A stretch of DNA of 58,793 nucleotides. It comes from Actinomycetes bacterium (GTDB taxonomy: Bacteria > Actinomycetota > Thermoleophilia > Solirubrobacterales > JACPNS01). Under the pieces are notes generated by a model, which was given only the letters and a program-made list of their open reading frames with translations, made no database searches and was not told the DNA's origin. The position numbers and the translations under genes were made by a program. Below, one piece after another: positions 48,681 through 56,781 of this stretch (positions are counted from its first letter, which is position 1; every line of letters starts with the position of its first letter). The stretch is taken from the NCBI GenBank assembly GCA_023404495.1, contig JAEYBE010000062.1, forward strand, positions 1 through 58,793. The letters run 5' to 3'.

Positions 48681-50101
48681 CAGACCTCCGGCTGATACAT
48701 CGGCGCCCGCGAGTGCCCGCGCTCCTCGAAGTAGGCCCATTCCTCCTCGCCAAGCGGCGTCGACGGCTTCTCGGCAAACCACCACTCGCGGCCGATGCGG
48801 GTCCAGTTGGCCGACGCCTCAAGCCGGCCGAGGACGGCGAGCACGCCGGTCTCCATCCGACGGCCCATCAATTCGTCGGCCGGCAGAGAAGCTGTACGCA
48901 CAAGCTCGAAGTACTGGCCGCGCGGATCCGAAAGCGCCGAGAGCGCCTTCATCACGTAGCGGCGCGAGATCTTCTGTTTCCTGCCCGAGAGGTACCAACC
49001 ACCGACCAGGCGCACGTGATTCATCAGCAGCTCGACGTTGAAGTTGTCGCGATCACGGATGAATCCGAGCTCTTCCATCGAGTCGGCAAACCCATCGGGA
49101 TCGTCGTTCAACACCGCGGTGACGGCCGCCACCTGAAGCGCCATCTGGCGGTCGCCAAGACGCTTGGTCATCCCGAAGTCAAGAAATGCGACGCGGCCGT
49201 CCTTCATCCAGACGTAGTTGCCCGGATGCGCGTCGGCGTTGAGTTGATGCAAGTGGTAGATCGACCCAAACGAGAAGCGGTAGATGATCTCTCCGAATCG
49301 GTCGCGCCGCGTCTGCCCGAGGTTGACGACGTCGTCGAAGTCCATGCCGTCGACCCACTCCGAGACCAGCACGCGCTCGCGCGAAAGTTCCGTCACGACC
49401 TCGGGGACATGGATGAACGGGTGCCCCCTGTAGGCGCGCGCAAATCGGCGCTGATTCTGCGCCTCGAGCTCGTAGTCGAGCTCTTCCAGCACGCGCGCCT
49501 TGAGTTCCTTGGCCACCGATCGAGCATCGAGTCCCGGGGCGACCATGCGCCCAAGGCGCAAGAACAGCGCAGCGTTCTCGACGTCAGCGCGCAGGGCGTC
49601 GGCGATGTCTGGGTACTGGATCTTGACCGCGACATCGCGGCCGTCCTTGAGCGTCGCGCGGTGCACCTGACCGATCGATGCAGCGGCCGCCGCCTCGTGG
49701 TCGAATTCCTTGAATATCCGGCCGATCGGCAGGTCCCACTGGTCGTCGAGCACGGATTTGACACGCTTCCAGGACATCGGCGGCGCGCTGTTGCGCAACT
49801 TGCCGAGTTCGCGCTGGTAGATCTCCCGGTACTCCTCGGGCAGCATGTCGACATCGATGATCGAGGCCATCTGCGCGACCTTGATCGCTGCGCCCTTGAG
49901 CGATCCAAGCGTCTCAACCATCTGCTCGGCGGACTGGGTGTGGCGCTTCTCAAGCGCCGCCTGCCCACCCTCTTTGCCGCGCAGGACATTGGCCGATGCC
50001 GTGCCCGCCAATTTGACGCCCTGACCGCCAAGCGCCTTCCCGACCCTTGCAGCCCGCCCGAGCCGACTGCGGGAAATCGCCCGATCTTCGTTCTCAGCCA
50101 C
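48680..50101 (-). CDS. AarF/UbiB (ABC1/ADCK) family atypical kinase
   Basis: A 473-aa kinase-like protein. The KxGQ-type motif appears as GAAIKVAQMASI, followed by the Ala-rich loop AAAASIGQVHRATLKDG and lysine VAVKIQYP. ADAHPGNYVW and VAFLDFGMTKR are the catalytic and metal loops. Relatives act in ubiquinone biosynthesis; in actinobacteria, which use menaquinone, the role is unclear and may be lipid-related. GTG 50101 has TACGCT exactly 6 nt upstream (leaderless). Longer in-frame starts cross into the rplY promoter and are less likely. Confidence 0.88.
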   Translation of the reverse strand: MAENEDRAISRSRLGRAARVGKALGGQGVKLAGTASANVLRGKEGGQAALEKRHTQSAEQMVETLGSLKGAAIKVAQMASIIDVDMLPEEYREIYQRELGKLRNSAPPMSWKRVKSVLDDQWDLPIGRIFKEFDHEAAAAASIGQVHRATLKDGRDVAVKIQYPDIADALRADVENAALFLRLGRMVAPGLDARSVAKELKARVLEELDYELEAQNQRRFARAYRGHPFIHVPEVVTELSRERVLVSEWVDGMDFDDVVNLGQTRRDRFGEIIYRFSFGSIYHLHQLNADAHPGNYVWMKDGRVAFLDFGMTKRLGDRQMALQVAAVTAVLNDDPDGFADSMEELGFIRDRDNFNVELLMNHVRLVGGWYLSGRKQKISRRYVMKALSALSDPRGQYFELVRTASLPADELMGRRMETGVLAVLGRLEASANWTRIGREWWFAEKPSTPLGEEEWAYFEERGHSRAPMYQPEV

Positions 50102-50162
50102 GGATCGAGCGTAGTTCCAAAGCGCCCCAGAGCGAGAATCACCCGCTAGAATCCCGCCCCGC

Positions 50163-50828
50163 ATGTCAGACGACCGCCAGATACTCGAACTTTCCGCCCG
50201 CGACACCTTTGGATCCCGGGAGGGACGCCGCCTGCGCAAGACCGGCCATGTCCCGGGAATCCTCTACGGGCGCGGCCGCGACCCGCAGGCCTTCTCCGTC
50301 AACGAGCACGACCTCCGGGCCGCCATCAAGGCCGGCCACGCGCTGTTTGACGCCAACCTCGACGGAAGCTCCGTCCCGGTGATCGTCAAGGACCAGCAGC
50401 ACCACCCTGTGCGCGGAGACTTCACGCACATCGACCTGCTCGAGGTCGACCTCAAGAAGTCGATCCACGCGGTCGTCGCTGTCGAGCTGATCGGCACGGA
50501 GGACGCCCCCGGCGTCGTCCAGGGCGGTGTGCTCGACCAGGTCACGCGCGAGCTCAACATCGAGGCGCTGCCGACCGACATTCCGGACTCGATCCAGATC
50601 GACGTCTCTGCTCTTGAGATGAACGAGACGTTCCTGCTCAGCCAGGCGACAATCCCGTCAGAACTCACATCGCTCGATGACCCTGAGGAGACCGTGATCG
50701 CCACGATCACGCCGCCGACCAAGGTCGAGGAGCCCGAGGCTGTCGAGGAAGAGACCGAGGTCGTCGGCGAGGGCGAAGCGCCCGCCGAGGGCGACGCCGA
50801 AGAGTCCGGCGACGAGTCGGACGAGTAG
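50163..50828 (+). CDS. rplY: 50S ribosomal protein L25 (Ctc form)
   Basis: A 221-aa L25/TL5/Ctc protein that binds 5S rRNA. Residues 1-95 are the L25 domain with REGRRLRKTGHVPGILYG and the FTHIDLLEVD strand. The C-terminal TL5 beta domain (100-190) has LNIEALPTDIPDSIQIDVS. An acidic Glu/Asp tail follows. TAGAAT is 10 nt before ATG 50163. It precedes pth by 30 nt, a common pairing in bacteria. Confidence 0.95.
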   Translation: MSDDRQILELSARDTFGSREGRRLRKTGHVPGILYGRGRDPQAFSVNEHDLRAAIKAGHALFDANLDGSSVPVIVKDQQHHPVRGDFTHIDLLEVDLKKSIHAVVAVELIGTEDAPGVVQGGVLDQVTRELNIEALPTDIPDSIQIDVSALEMNETFLLSQATIPSELTSLDDPEETVIATITPPTKVEEPEAVEEETEVVGEGEAPAEGDAEESGDESDE

Positions 50829-50858
50829 TCCGCGCCTTCGTTTCCTAGCCTTACTTCC

Positions 50859-51434
50859 ATGAGCATCTTCAAGCGCGGGGGCAAGCCCGTGCCTGTCGAC
50901 TTTCTTGTGGTCGGTCTCGGCAACCCAGGCAAGCGCTACGCGCAGACGCGCCACAACATCGGCCAGCGCGCGGCGGAGCAATTGATCGAGCAGTTCGATC
51001 TGGGCAAGCCGCGCTCGCGCTACGGCGGAGCATTTGTCGAAGGTCGCCTGGGGCCCGGCGGTCCGCGGGTCGGCGTCCTGATTCCCGAGACCTACATGAA
51101 CGAGAGCGGTCGCGCTGTGGGACCAGCTCGCGGCGAGCTGCGGGTTGAGCCCGATCACGTGGTCGTGATCCACGACGAGATCGACTTTCCATTCGGCCGC
51201 GTCGAGAGCAAGCTCGGAGGCGGCCACGGAGGACACAACGGGCTCAAGTCGATCAAGGCCAGCCTGGGAACGGCGGATTTTCGCCGTGTGCGCGTAGGTG
51301 TCGGAAGACCAGACTCAACCGATCAGGAGATCGTCTCATCCTGGGTGCTCGGCAAGTTCGTCGAGTCCCCGGCAGAAGTTGCCGCACTGGCCGACGACGC
51401 CGTGCGTGAAACGCTCCGCGTGGTCGGGGCGTGA
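50859..51434 (+). CDS. pth: Peptidyl-tRNA hydrolase
   Basis: A 191-aa enzyme that recycles peptidyl-tRNA released from ribosomes. GLGNPGKRYAQTRHNIG contains the conserved Asn and catalytic His. MNESGR, HDEIDFPFG with the catalytic Asp, and GGGHGGHNGLKSI follow. TAGCCT lies 7 nt before ATG 50859, so it can be transcribed leaderlessly besides read-through from rplY. Confidence 0.95.
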   Translation: MSIFKRGGKPVPVDFLVVGLGNPGKRYAQTRHNIGQRAAEQLIEQFDLGKPRSRYGGAFVEGRLGPGGPRVGVLIPETYMNESGRAVGPARGELRVEPDHVVVIHDEIDFPFGRVESKLGGGHGGHNGLKSIKASLGTADFRRVRVGVGRPDSTDQEIVSSWVLGKFVESPAEVAALADDAVRETLRVVGA

Positions 51435-51444
51435 ACTCGGTCGA

Positions 51445-51789
51445 CTAAAAGAGCGTTTCGCTCTGCACTGGCCGCTCGGCACGCGTGCGAGTCGGGCGCC
51501 CAGGTGCCGCGGTCTTGGCGAACGTGCGGCGCGGCTCGCTGCTCGGCGCGCTCATCACGCGAAGGCCACCATACGGCTGTTTGCTGGTGAGCGAGAGCTG
51601 CTTCTCCGGCGGAGCGAGCATGACGCGCTGCTTGCGTGCCTCGGCGCGCACAGCAGCCTCGCTGCGACGCAGCTTCTTTGCGATCTTGTCAGCCGGAATC
51701 TGGTGCTCGGCCATCAGCTCGAGGCGCATGCGGTCCGCCCCGGTCCACGCGCGACCTGCGCGTGCCTGCTGTCTGGTGACTTTCTTCAT
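51445..51789 (-). CDS. Small HTH protein under a LexA box
   Basis: A 114-aa basic protein. Residues 15-55 (WTGADRMRLELMAEHQIPADKIAKKLRRSEAAVRAEARK, in blocks) look like a SANT/GcrA-type or sigma-4-like HTH. The rest is Pro/Ser/Arg-rich, with LSLTSKQPYGG and an SETLF end, likely disordered. ATG 51789 has TAGGTT 7 nt upstream and is leaderless. A perfect LexA-type palindrome covers the expected -35 position. It is therefore a candidate SOS gene. Function unknown. Confidence 0.75.
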   Translation of the reverse strand: MKKVTRQQARAGRAWTGADRMRLELMAEHQIPADKIAKKLRRSEAAVRAEARKQRVMLAPPEKQLSLTSKQPYGGLRVMSAPSSEPRRTFAKTAAPGRPTRTRAERPVQSETLF

Positions 51790-51815
51790 GTCCACCAACC
51801 TAGGGGTCGTGCCGG

Positions 51816-51831
51816 ACGAACATATGTTCGT
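51816..51831. promoter_or_regulatory. LexA (SOS) box
   Basis: ACGAACATATGTTCGT is a perfect 16-bp palindrome that matches the Gram-positive/actinobacterial SOS box CGAAC-N4-GTTCG. It lies 13 bp upstream of the -10 (TAGGTT, 51802-51797) of the small HTH gene, where a -35 would be. Confidence 0.8.
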
Positions 51832-51874
51832 GTCGGCCGTTCGCCGGGAATTGGGGAAATCCTGCCCGGCCGCT

Positions 51875-51888
51875 TGTTTATGTAAACA
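51875..51888. promoter_or_regulatory. TGTTTATGTAAACA palindrome upstream of mfd
   Basis: A perfect 14-bp dyad, AT-rich in a GC-rich context, 49 nt upstream of the probable mfd -10 box TAGAGT (51937-51942). The binding protein is unknown. Confidence 0.5.
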
Positions 51889-51953
51889 CCAAAGTGCGAG
51901 TTAGGTTGCTGCGATTCTGTGAACGCGCGACTCGCCTAGAGTCAGCCCTGCAC

Positions 51954-51980
51954 GTGATCGAAGGCGCTGCAATTGGGTGA
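51954..51980 (+). CDS. Eight-codon leader peptide overlapping the mfd start
   Basis: GTG at 51954 opens a reading frame of eight codons (VIEGAAIG if read literally) ending in TGA 51978-51980. That stop overlaps the first codons of mfd, whose TTG start is at 51973. TAGAGT is 11 nt upstream. It may raise initiation at the weak TTG by coupling. It is short enough to be chance. Confidence 0.35.
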   Translation: MIEGAAIG

Positions 51981-54900
51981 TCTGGCCGCTCCGGTCCGCC
52001 AGATTGAGGACGACGGGCTGTTCGATGCGCTCGGCGGCGGCTCTGCACGCCCATTCGTCTCGGCAGCGCTGACGCCGTTCGCGCTCGCAGTCGCGCTCAA
52101 CCGATTTGCAGCCGGGCGCGCCGCAGTCATCGTCGCCACTGACGACGCCGCGGCACGGGAGCTCGCGGGCGACCTTGCGGCATTTCTGCCAGACCGCGCC
52201 GTTCGCACCTACCCGGCTCGCGGCGTGATGTACGAGTCACATCTCACTCCGCCACCGCACCTCGTCGGCCTCAGGATCGCGGCGATCGATTCGCTGACCG
52301 CCGATGGATCCGATGCCGTGGTCGTCGCCAGCGCGGGTGCGCTCGCCGAGCGCGTCCCGGACCCGTCGCTGCGCCCGCATGGATTCACGCTTGAACGTGG
52401 CGGACTGGCCGACCTTGACGAGCTTTCCGCCGAGCTGATCGGCAGCGGCTACGAACGCGTGGATCGCGTGGAAGATCGCGGTCAGTTCGCCGTCCGCGGC
52501 GACATTCTCGACGTCTTCCCTTCGACCGCAGACAACGCAGTGCGCATCGAGCTTTTCGACCTCGAGATCGAGTCGATCCGGCGCTTCTCGACTTTCACCC
52601 AGCGGTCACTCGAGGAGGTCGAGCGGGTGGAGATCGAGCCGGCCGCCGAGCTCGCCGAACAGCACCGCCAGGAGGCGAGCCAAGCGCTCGCCGAAGCCGA
52701 AGACGACGAGCACCCAGCTGACATCGCCGAGCTTCTGCCGCTCGAGCGCTTCCACGCGTTCCTCGATCTTGCGCCGGAGAATGTCTGGCTGGCCGTCGCG
52801 GGCGTCGAAGAGGTCGGCGCTTCGCTTGACGAGCTCTGGTCGGACATCGAGGCGACGTACCACGACCCGACCGGCCACGGGCTCTATGTCCCAACCGACG
52901 ACTTGATCGGGGCGCTTGAAGACAGTGCCGATCTGGCGATCAGCAATCGCACTGCGCTCGAGGGCGCGCCCCAACTGCGCGCGGAGCATCCGGGCAGCAC
53001 TGCCCGCAGCTTTGAGGCCGCTGAGCTGGAAATCGAGAAGCTGCTGCGCAGCGGCTACCGCGTGATTGTTGCCTGGAACCGCCAATCGGAACTCGAGCGC
53101 GCCAGCTACAACCTCGCCCGCATCAAGCCGCGCGGGCTCGACGAGCTTGATTCTGTTCGTGAGTGGGCCGGCGTCTTTTTCGCTCAGACTGCGCTGAGGG
53201 AGGGGTTCGTGTGGCCGGCCTGCAAGCTCGCGCTGATCCCGGATCGTTTGCTGCTGCGGACTTCCGGCCGCAACGCGGCGGCGCGTGCCGGCGGAACTTC
53301 CGGCGGCCGGATCGCGAGCTTCGCAGACCTCGCCGTCGGCGACATCGTCGTACACGAGGACCACGGCATTGCGCGCTTTGACGGCTTTGAGACCAAGACT
53401 GTGGCGGGCGTCACCCGCGACTACCTGACGCTCGCTTACCGCGGTGGCGACAAGGTTTTTCTCCCCGCCGAGCAGCTGCACAAGGTGAGCCGCTACTTCG
53501 GATCGGCCGGTCCGGACGGGGTGACACTGAGCAAGCTCGGCGGCAAGAGCTGGGAGAACCTCAAGACACGCGCGCGCAAGGCGGCGCACGAGCTTGCCGG
53601 GGAGCTGATCAACCTCTACGCCGAGCGCCGCCGGGCGATCGGTTTCGCGTTCAGTCCGGACACGGAGATGCAGATCCAGTTCGAGTCGTCGTTCCCGTAC
53701 CACGAGACGCGCGACCAACTAGACGCGATCGAACGCGTCAAAGAGGGCATGGAGTCGCCGCAACCGATGGACATGCTGATCTGCGGTGATGTCGGTTTCG
53801 GAAAGACCGAAGTGGCGCTGCGCGCCGCTTTCAAAGCCGTGCAGGATTCAAAGCAAGTGTTGGTGCTGGCCCCGACAACGATCCTCACGCAGCAGCACTT
53901 CGGGACGTTCAGCGAACGCATGCGCGACTACCCGGTGGGGATCGACTTCGTCAGCCGATTCCGCACCAAGGCCCAGCAGAAGGAGGCTCTGGCGAAGTTT
54001 GAGGACGGCACCACCGACATTCTGATCGGCACCCATCGGCTGCTGAGCCCGGATGTGCGGCCGAAGGACCTCGGGCTGATCGTCGTCGATGAAGAGCAGC
54101 GCTTTGGCGTGAAGCAGAAGGAACTGCTGCGTCAGCTGCGTCTGCGCACGGACGTGATCAGCCTGTCGGCCACGCCGATTCCGCGCACACTGCAGATGTC
54201 GATGGCCGGGATGCGTGAGATCGCGGTGATCGCCACGCCGCCCGAGGGACGCCGGCCGGTGCGCACCCACGTCGGCGAGTGGGACGAGGAGGTCGTGAAG
54301 CAAGCGCTCAAGCGAGAACACGAGCGCGAAGGCCAGTCGATCTACATGCACGATCTCGTCGGGACGATCGACGAAACCGCCGATCGCATTCGCGCGCTGC
54401 TGCCCGAACTGCGTGTCGAGGTCGTTCACGGTCAGCTCGATGAGTCGACGCTTGAAGAGCGCATGCTCGCCTTTATCCGCGGCGAGTACGACTGTCTCGT
54501 CTGCACGACGATCGTCGAATCGGGGCTGGACATCCCCGCCGCAAACACACTCGTGGTCGAACGCTCAGACAAACTTGGGCTGGCCCAGGCGTACCAGATC
54601 CGCGGGCGCGTTGGACGCGGCCGCGAGCGAGCGTTCGCCTATTTTCTCTACCCCGGCGCCGAGGCGCTCTCCCAAGTGGCCGCCAGCCGCCTTGCGACGC
54701 TCGCCGACCACACGGAGCTGGGCAGCGGTTTCAAGGTCGCCCTGCGTGACCTGGAGATCCGCGGCGCCGGCAACCTCCTGGGAGAAGAGCAGTCGGGTCA
54801 CATCGCCGCCATCGGATTCGACCTCTACGTCTCGATGATCGATGCGGCCGTCGCCGACCTGGAGGGCCGCGACGCCGACGCCGCGCCAGAGCCGGTGCGG

Positions 54901-55341
54901 CTTGACGTTTCGGTCGACGCATACGTGCCCAGCGAGTACGTGATGTACGAGCAAGCCAAGATTGAGCTGCATCGAAGGATCGCCGGAGCCCGCGAACTGG
55001 CGGACATCGGAGCGCTGCGCGAAGAGCTGGCAGACCGATTTGGACCGATCCCCGATCCGCTCGAGCGACTGTTGCAATTGCAGGAGGCACGCATCAAGTT
55101 CGGGCGCTGCGGGGCACGAACCGTGGGCTTCACCGCGGGCCGGTTGGTGGTTGCTCCGCTGGAGCTCAATGCAGATCAGGTCGCCCGTCTGCGCGAAGAT
55201 CTGCCGACGGCCATCTACGATCGTGGGCAGCGCACGATTGCTCTTCGTGCCGATGGGGAACCGGCGGAGCAATTCGAAGCCCTTTCTGGGCTCCCGGATG
55301 CGCTGACGGCCGTCGCGTACGAGCAGCCTGCGCCGGTCTGA
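51973..55341 (+). CDS. mfd: Transcription-repair coupling factor
   Basis: An 1122-aa Mfd that removes stalled RNA polymerase at DNA lesions and recruits UvrA. The N-terminal UvrB-like part is about 1-400. The CarD-like RNA-polymerase-binding domain starts near 455 (GDIVVHEDHGIARFDGFE). The helicase has GDVGFGKT near 600, DEEQ near 705 (VVDEEQRFG) and the QIRGRVGRGRERAFAY motif VI. The TRCF domain is at the end. TTG 51973 is the only reasonable start, since the frame has a stop at 51955 and no ATG or GTG soon after. Confidence 0.95.
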   Translation: MGDLAAPVRQIEDDGLFDALGGGSARPFVSAALTPFALAVALNRFAAGRAAVIVATDDAAARELAGDLAAFLPDRAVRTYPARGVMYESHLTPPPHLVGLRIAAIDSLTADGSDAVVVASAGALAERVPDPSLRPHGFTLERGGLADLDELSAELIGSGYERVDRVEDRGQFAVRGDILDVFPSTADNAVRIELFDLEIESIRRFSTFTQRSLEEVERVEIEPAAELAEQHRQEASQALAEAEDDEHPADIAELLPLERFHAFLDLAPENVWLAVAGVEEVGASLDELWSDIEATYHDPTGHGLYVPTDDLIGALEDSADLAISNRTALEGAPQLRAEHPGSTARSFEAAELEIEKLLRSGYRVIVAWNRQSELERASYNLARIKPRGLDELDSVREWAGVFFAQTALREGFVWPACKLALIPDRLLLRTSGRNAAARAGGTSGGRIASFADLAVGDIVVHEDHGIARFDGFETKTVAGVTRDYLTLAYRGGDKVFLPAEQLHKVSRYFGSAGPDGVTLSKLGGKSWENLKTRARKAAHELAGELINLYAERRRAIGFAFSPDTEMQIQFESSFPYHETRDQLDAIERVKEGMESPQPMDMLICGDVGFGKTEVALRAAFKAVQDSKQVLVLAPTTILTQQHFGTFSERMRDYPVGIDFVSRFRTKAQQKEALAKFEDGTTDILIGTHRLLSPDVRPKDLGLIVVDEEQRFGVKQKELLRQLRLRTDVISLSATPIPRTLQMSMAGMREIAVIATPPEGRRPVRTHVGEWDEEVVKQALKREHEREGQSIYMHDLVGTIDETADRIRALLPELRVEVVHGQLDESTLEERMLAFIRGEYDCLVCTTIVESGLDIPAANTLVVERSDKLGLAQAYQIRGRVGRGRERAFAYFLYPGAEALSQVAASRLATLADHTELGSGFKVALRDLEIRGAGNLLGEEQSGHIAAIGFDLYVSMIDAAVADLEGRDADAAPEPVRLDVSVDAYVPSEYVMYEQAKIELHRRIAGARELADIGALREELADRFGPIPDPLERLLQLQEARIKFGRCGARTVGFTAGRLVVAPLELNADQVARLREDLPTAIYDRGQRTIALRADGEPAEQFEALSGLPDALTAVAYEQPAPV

Positions 55342-55412
55342 GAAATAGCCGGGGGACGTCCGTTAAGCCTGTCTTAGGTACCGGTCCGTAGCCAATTTGC
55401 AGGGGTTTGCCC

Positions 55413-55421
55413 TGATATGTT
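55413..55421 (+). promoter_or_regulatory. Extended -10 promoter upstream of the foldase gene
   Basis: TGATATGTT is an extended -10 (TGN followed by TATGTT at 55416-55421), giving a leader of about 50 nt to GTG 55479. A small CAGGG/CCCTG dyad (55400-55414) overlaps it. Confidence 0.4.
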
Positions 55422-55478
55422 CCCAGCGATTTTTGAGCACGCCACGCGTATTCAACGAAACCAAGTGAGATTGAAAAA

Positions 55479-56645
55479 GTGAGCGATTCTTCTTCGAACA
55501 AGGGCTCGAGCGGAGCCAGCAGCGATCCGGGCAAAGTCACATTCTTCGGCCAGCCGGCCTGGGTGGTGATCGGCGGGCTCGCGGTCGTCGCGGTCCTCGT
55601 CGTCCTGATCGTCAACTTCAGCAGCCGCGGAGTACCGAGCGACGCTGTCGCGACGGTCGACGGTACCGCGATCCCGGTCGCCGAGTTCAACCGCACGCTG
55701 AAGGTCAATTCAGCGGCCAACGGTGGAGTTGCACCGGATCCGCCCAACTACACGAAGTGCATTGCGGCAAAGAAGAAGACTTCGCCCAAGCTCAGTCAGT
55801 CCGCGCTCAAGAAGGCCTGCGAGAAGGACTGGAACAACTCCAAAGACACGATCATGACTTCGCTGATTCAGCAGAAGTGGTTCGAGCTTGAGGCCGAAGA
55901 CCGCGGCATCACGGTCTCGGACGCGGACGTCAAGACGCGCTTTGGTCAGCTCAAGCAGCAGTCGTTCCCCAAGGAAGCCGACTACAAGAAGTTCCTCAAG
56001 CAGTACAACCAGACCGAGGCCGACATCCTCAAGCTCGTGCGCGCCAGCATGATCCAGGAGAAGGTGCAGCAGGAGGTCACGTCGATCCCGACCCCGAGCA
56101 CCGGCCAGGTCAAGGACGAGTACGAGAAGAACAAGGACAAGTACGCAACGCCGGCCTCGCGTGACCTGAACCTCGTGTTCAACTCCAGCAAGGCCAAGGC
56201 CGAGGCGGCCAAGTCCGAGCTCGATGACGGCGCAAGCTGGTCATCGGTCGCCAAGAAGTACTCACAGGACTCCGTCAGCAAGCAGAACGGCGGCAAGTTC
56301 CCGGGCGTCACCAAGGGCCAGTTCCCCGAGGAGCTCGACAAGGCCGTCTTCGCCGCCAACAAGGGCGTGATCGTCGGCCCGATCAAGACGCAGTACGGCT
56401 ACTACGTCTTCGAGGTCACCAAGTCGACCGCCGGTAAGCAGCAGTCGCTTGCTCAGGCCACCCAGCAGATCCGCTCGACGATCCAGCAAGAGGCCCAGCA
56501 GAAGGCTCAGGAGAACTTCCAGACGGAGTTCACCGACAAGTGGCGCAAGAAGACGCGCTGCGCGCAGGACTTCAAGGTCGACGCCGTCTGCGGCAACGCA
56601 CCCAAGCCCAAGGAGGGCTCGACCGCCCAGACCGGCGGCCAGTAG
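55479..56645 (+). CDS. SurA/PpiC-like membrane-anchored peptidyl-prolyl isomerase
   Basis: A 388-aa protein. A disordered Ser/Gly N-terminus leads to one membrane helix (about 27-47), so most of it faces outside. Residues 55-200 are a SurA-N-like chaperone region with VDGTAIPVAEFN. Residues 215-325 are the parvulin domain (ASRDLNLVF, ASWSSVAKKYSQDSVSKQNGG, FEVTKS). It helps fold secreted proteins. A Cys pair near the C-terminus may form a disulfide. The GTG start has only a weak ribosome site. A terminator follows. Confidence 0.9.
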   Translation: MSDSSSNKGSSGASSDPGKVTFFGQPAWVVIGGLAVVAVLVVLIVNFSSRGVPSDAVATVDGTAIPVAEFNRTLKVNSAANGGVAPDPPNYTKCIAAKKKTSPKLSQSALKKACEKDWNNSKDTIMTSLIQQKWFELEAEDRGITVSDADVKTRFGQLKQQSFPKEADYKKFLKQYNQTEADILKLVRASMIQEKVQQEVTSIPTPSTGQVKDEYEKNKDKYATPASRDLNLVFNSSKAKAEAAKSELDDGASWSSVAKKYSQDSVSKQNGGKFPGVTKGQFPEELDKAVFAANKGVIVGPIKTQYGYYVFEVTKSTAGKQQSLAQATQQIRSTIQQEAQQKAQENFQTEFTDKWRKKTRCAQDFKVDAVCGNAPKPKEGSTAQTGGQ

Positions 56646-56674
56646 ACCGCCACTCAAACGCAAGAGTTTTGCTC

Positions 56675-56714
56675 AAACGCCTGGTCTCATTGCGAGGCCG
56701 GGCGTTTTTGTTTT
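56675..56714 (+). terminator. Rho-independent terminator after the foldase gene
   Basis: AAACGCCTGGTCTC (56675-56688) pairs with GAGGCCGGGCGTTT (56694-56707), 14 bp including two G-U pairs, around ATTGC, followed by TTTTTGTTTT-like sequence. Confidence 0.88.
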
Positions 56715-56781
56715 CGGCGGCGCAGTAGGCTTCGCGCCGCAGATTCCACCCCATTTAGACGCACTCGGAGAGCCATTCAGC

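Noticed and set aside
48713..50149. 478-codon plus-strand ORF antisense to the AarF kinase
   Set aside because: No domain visible, and the kinase motifs on the minus strand are convincing.
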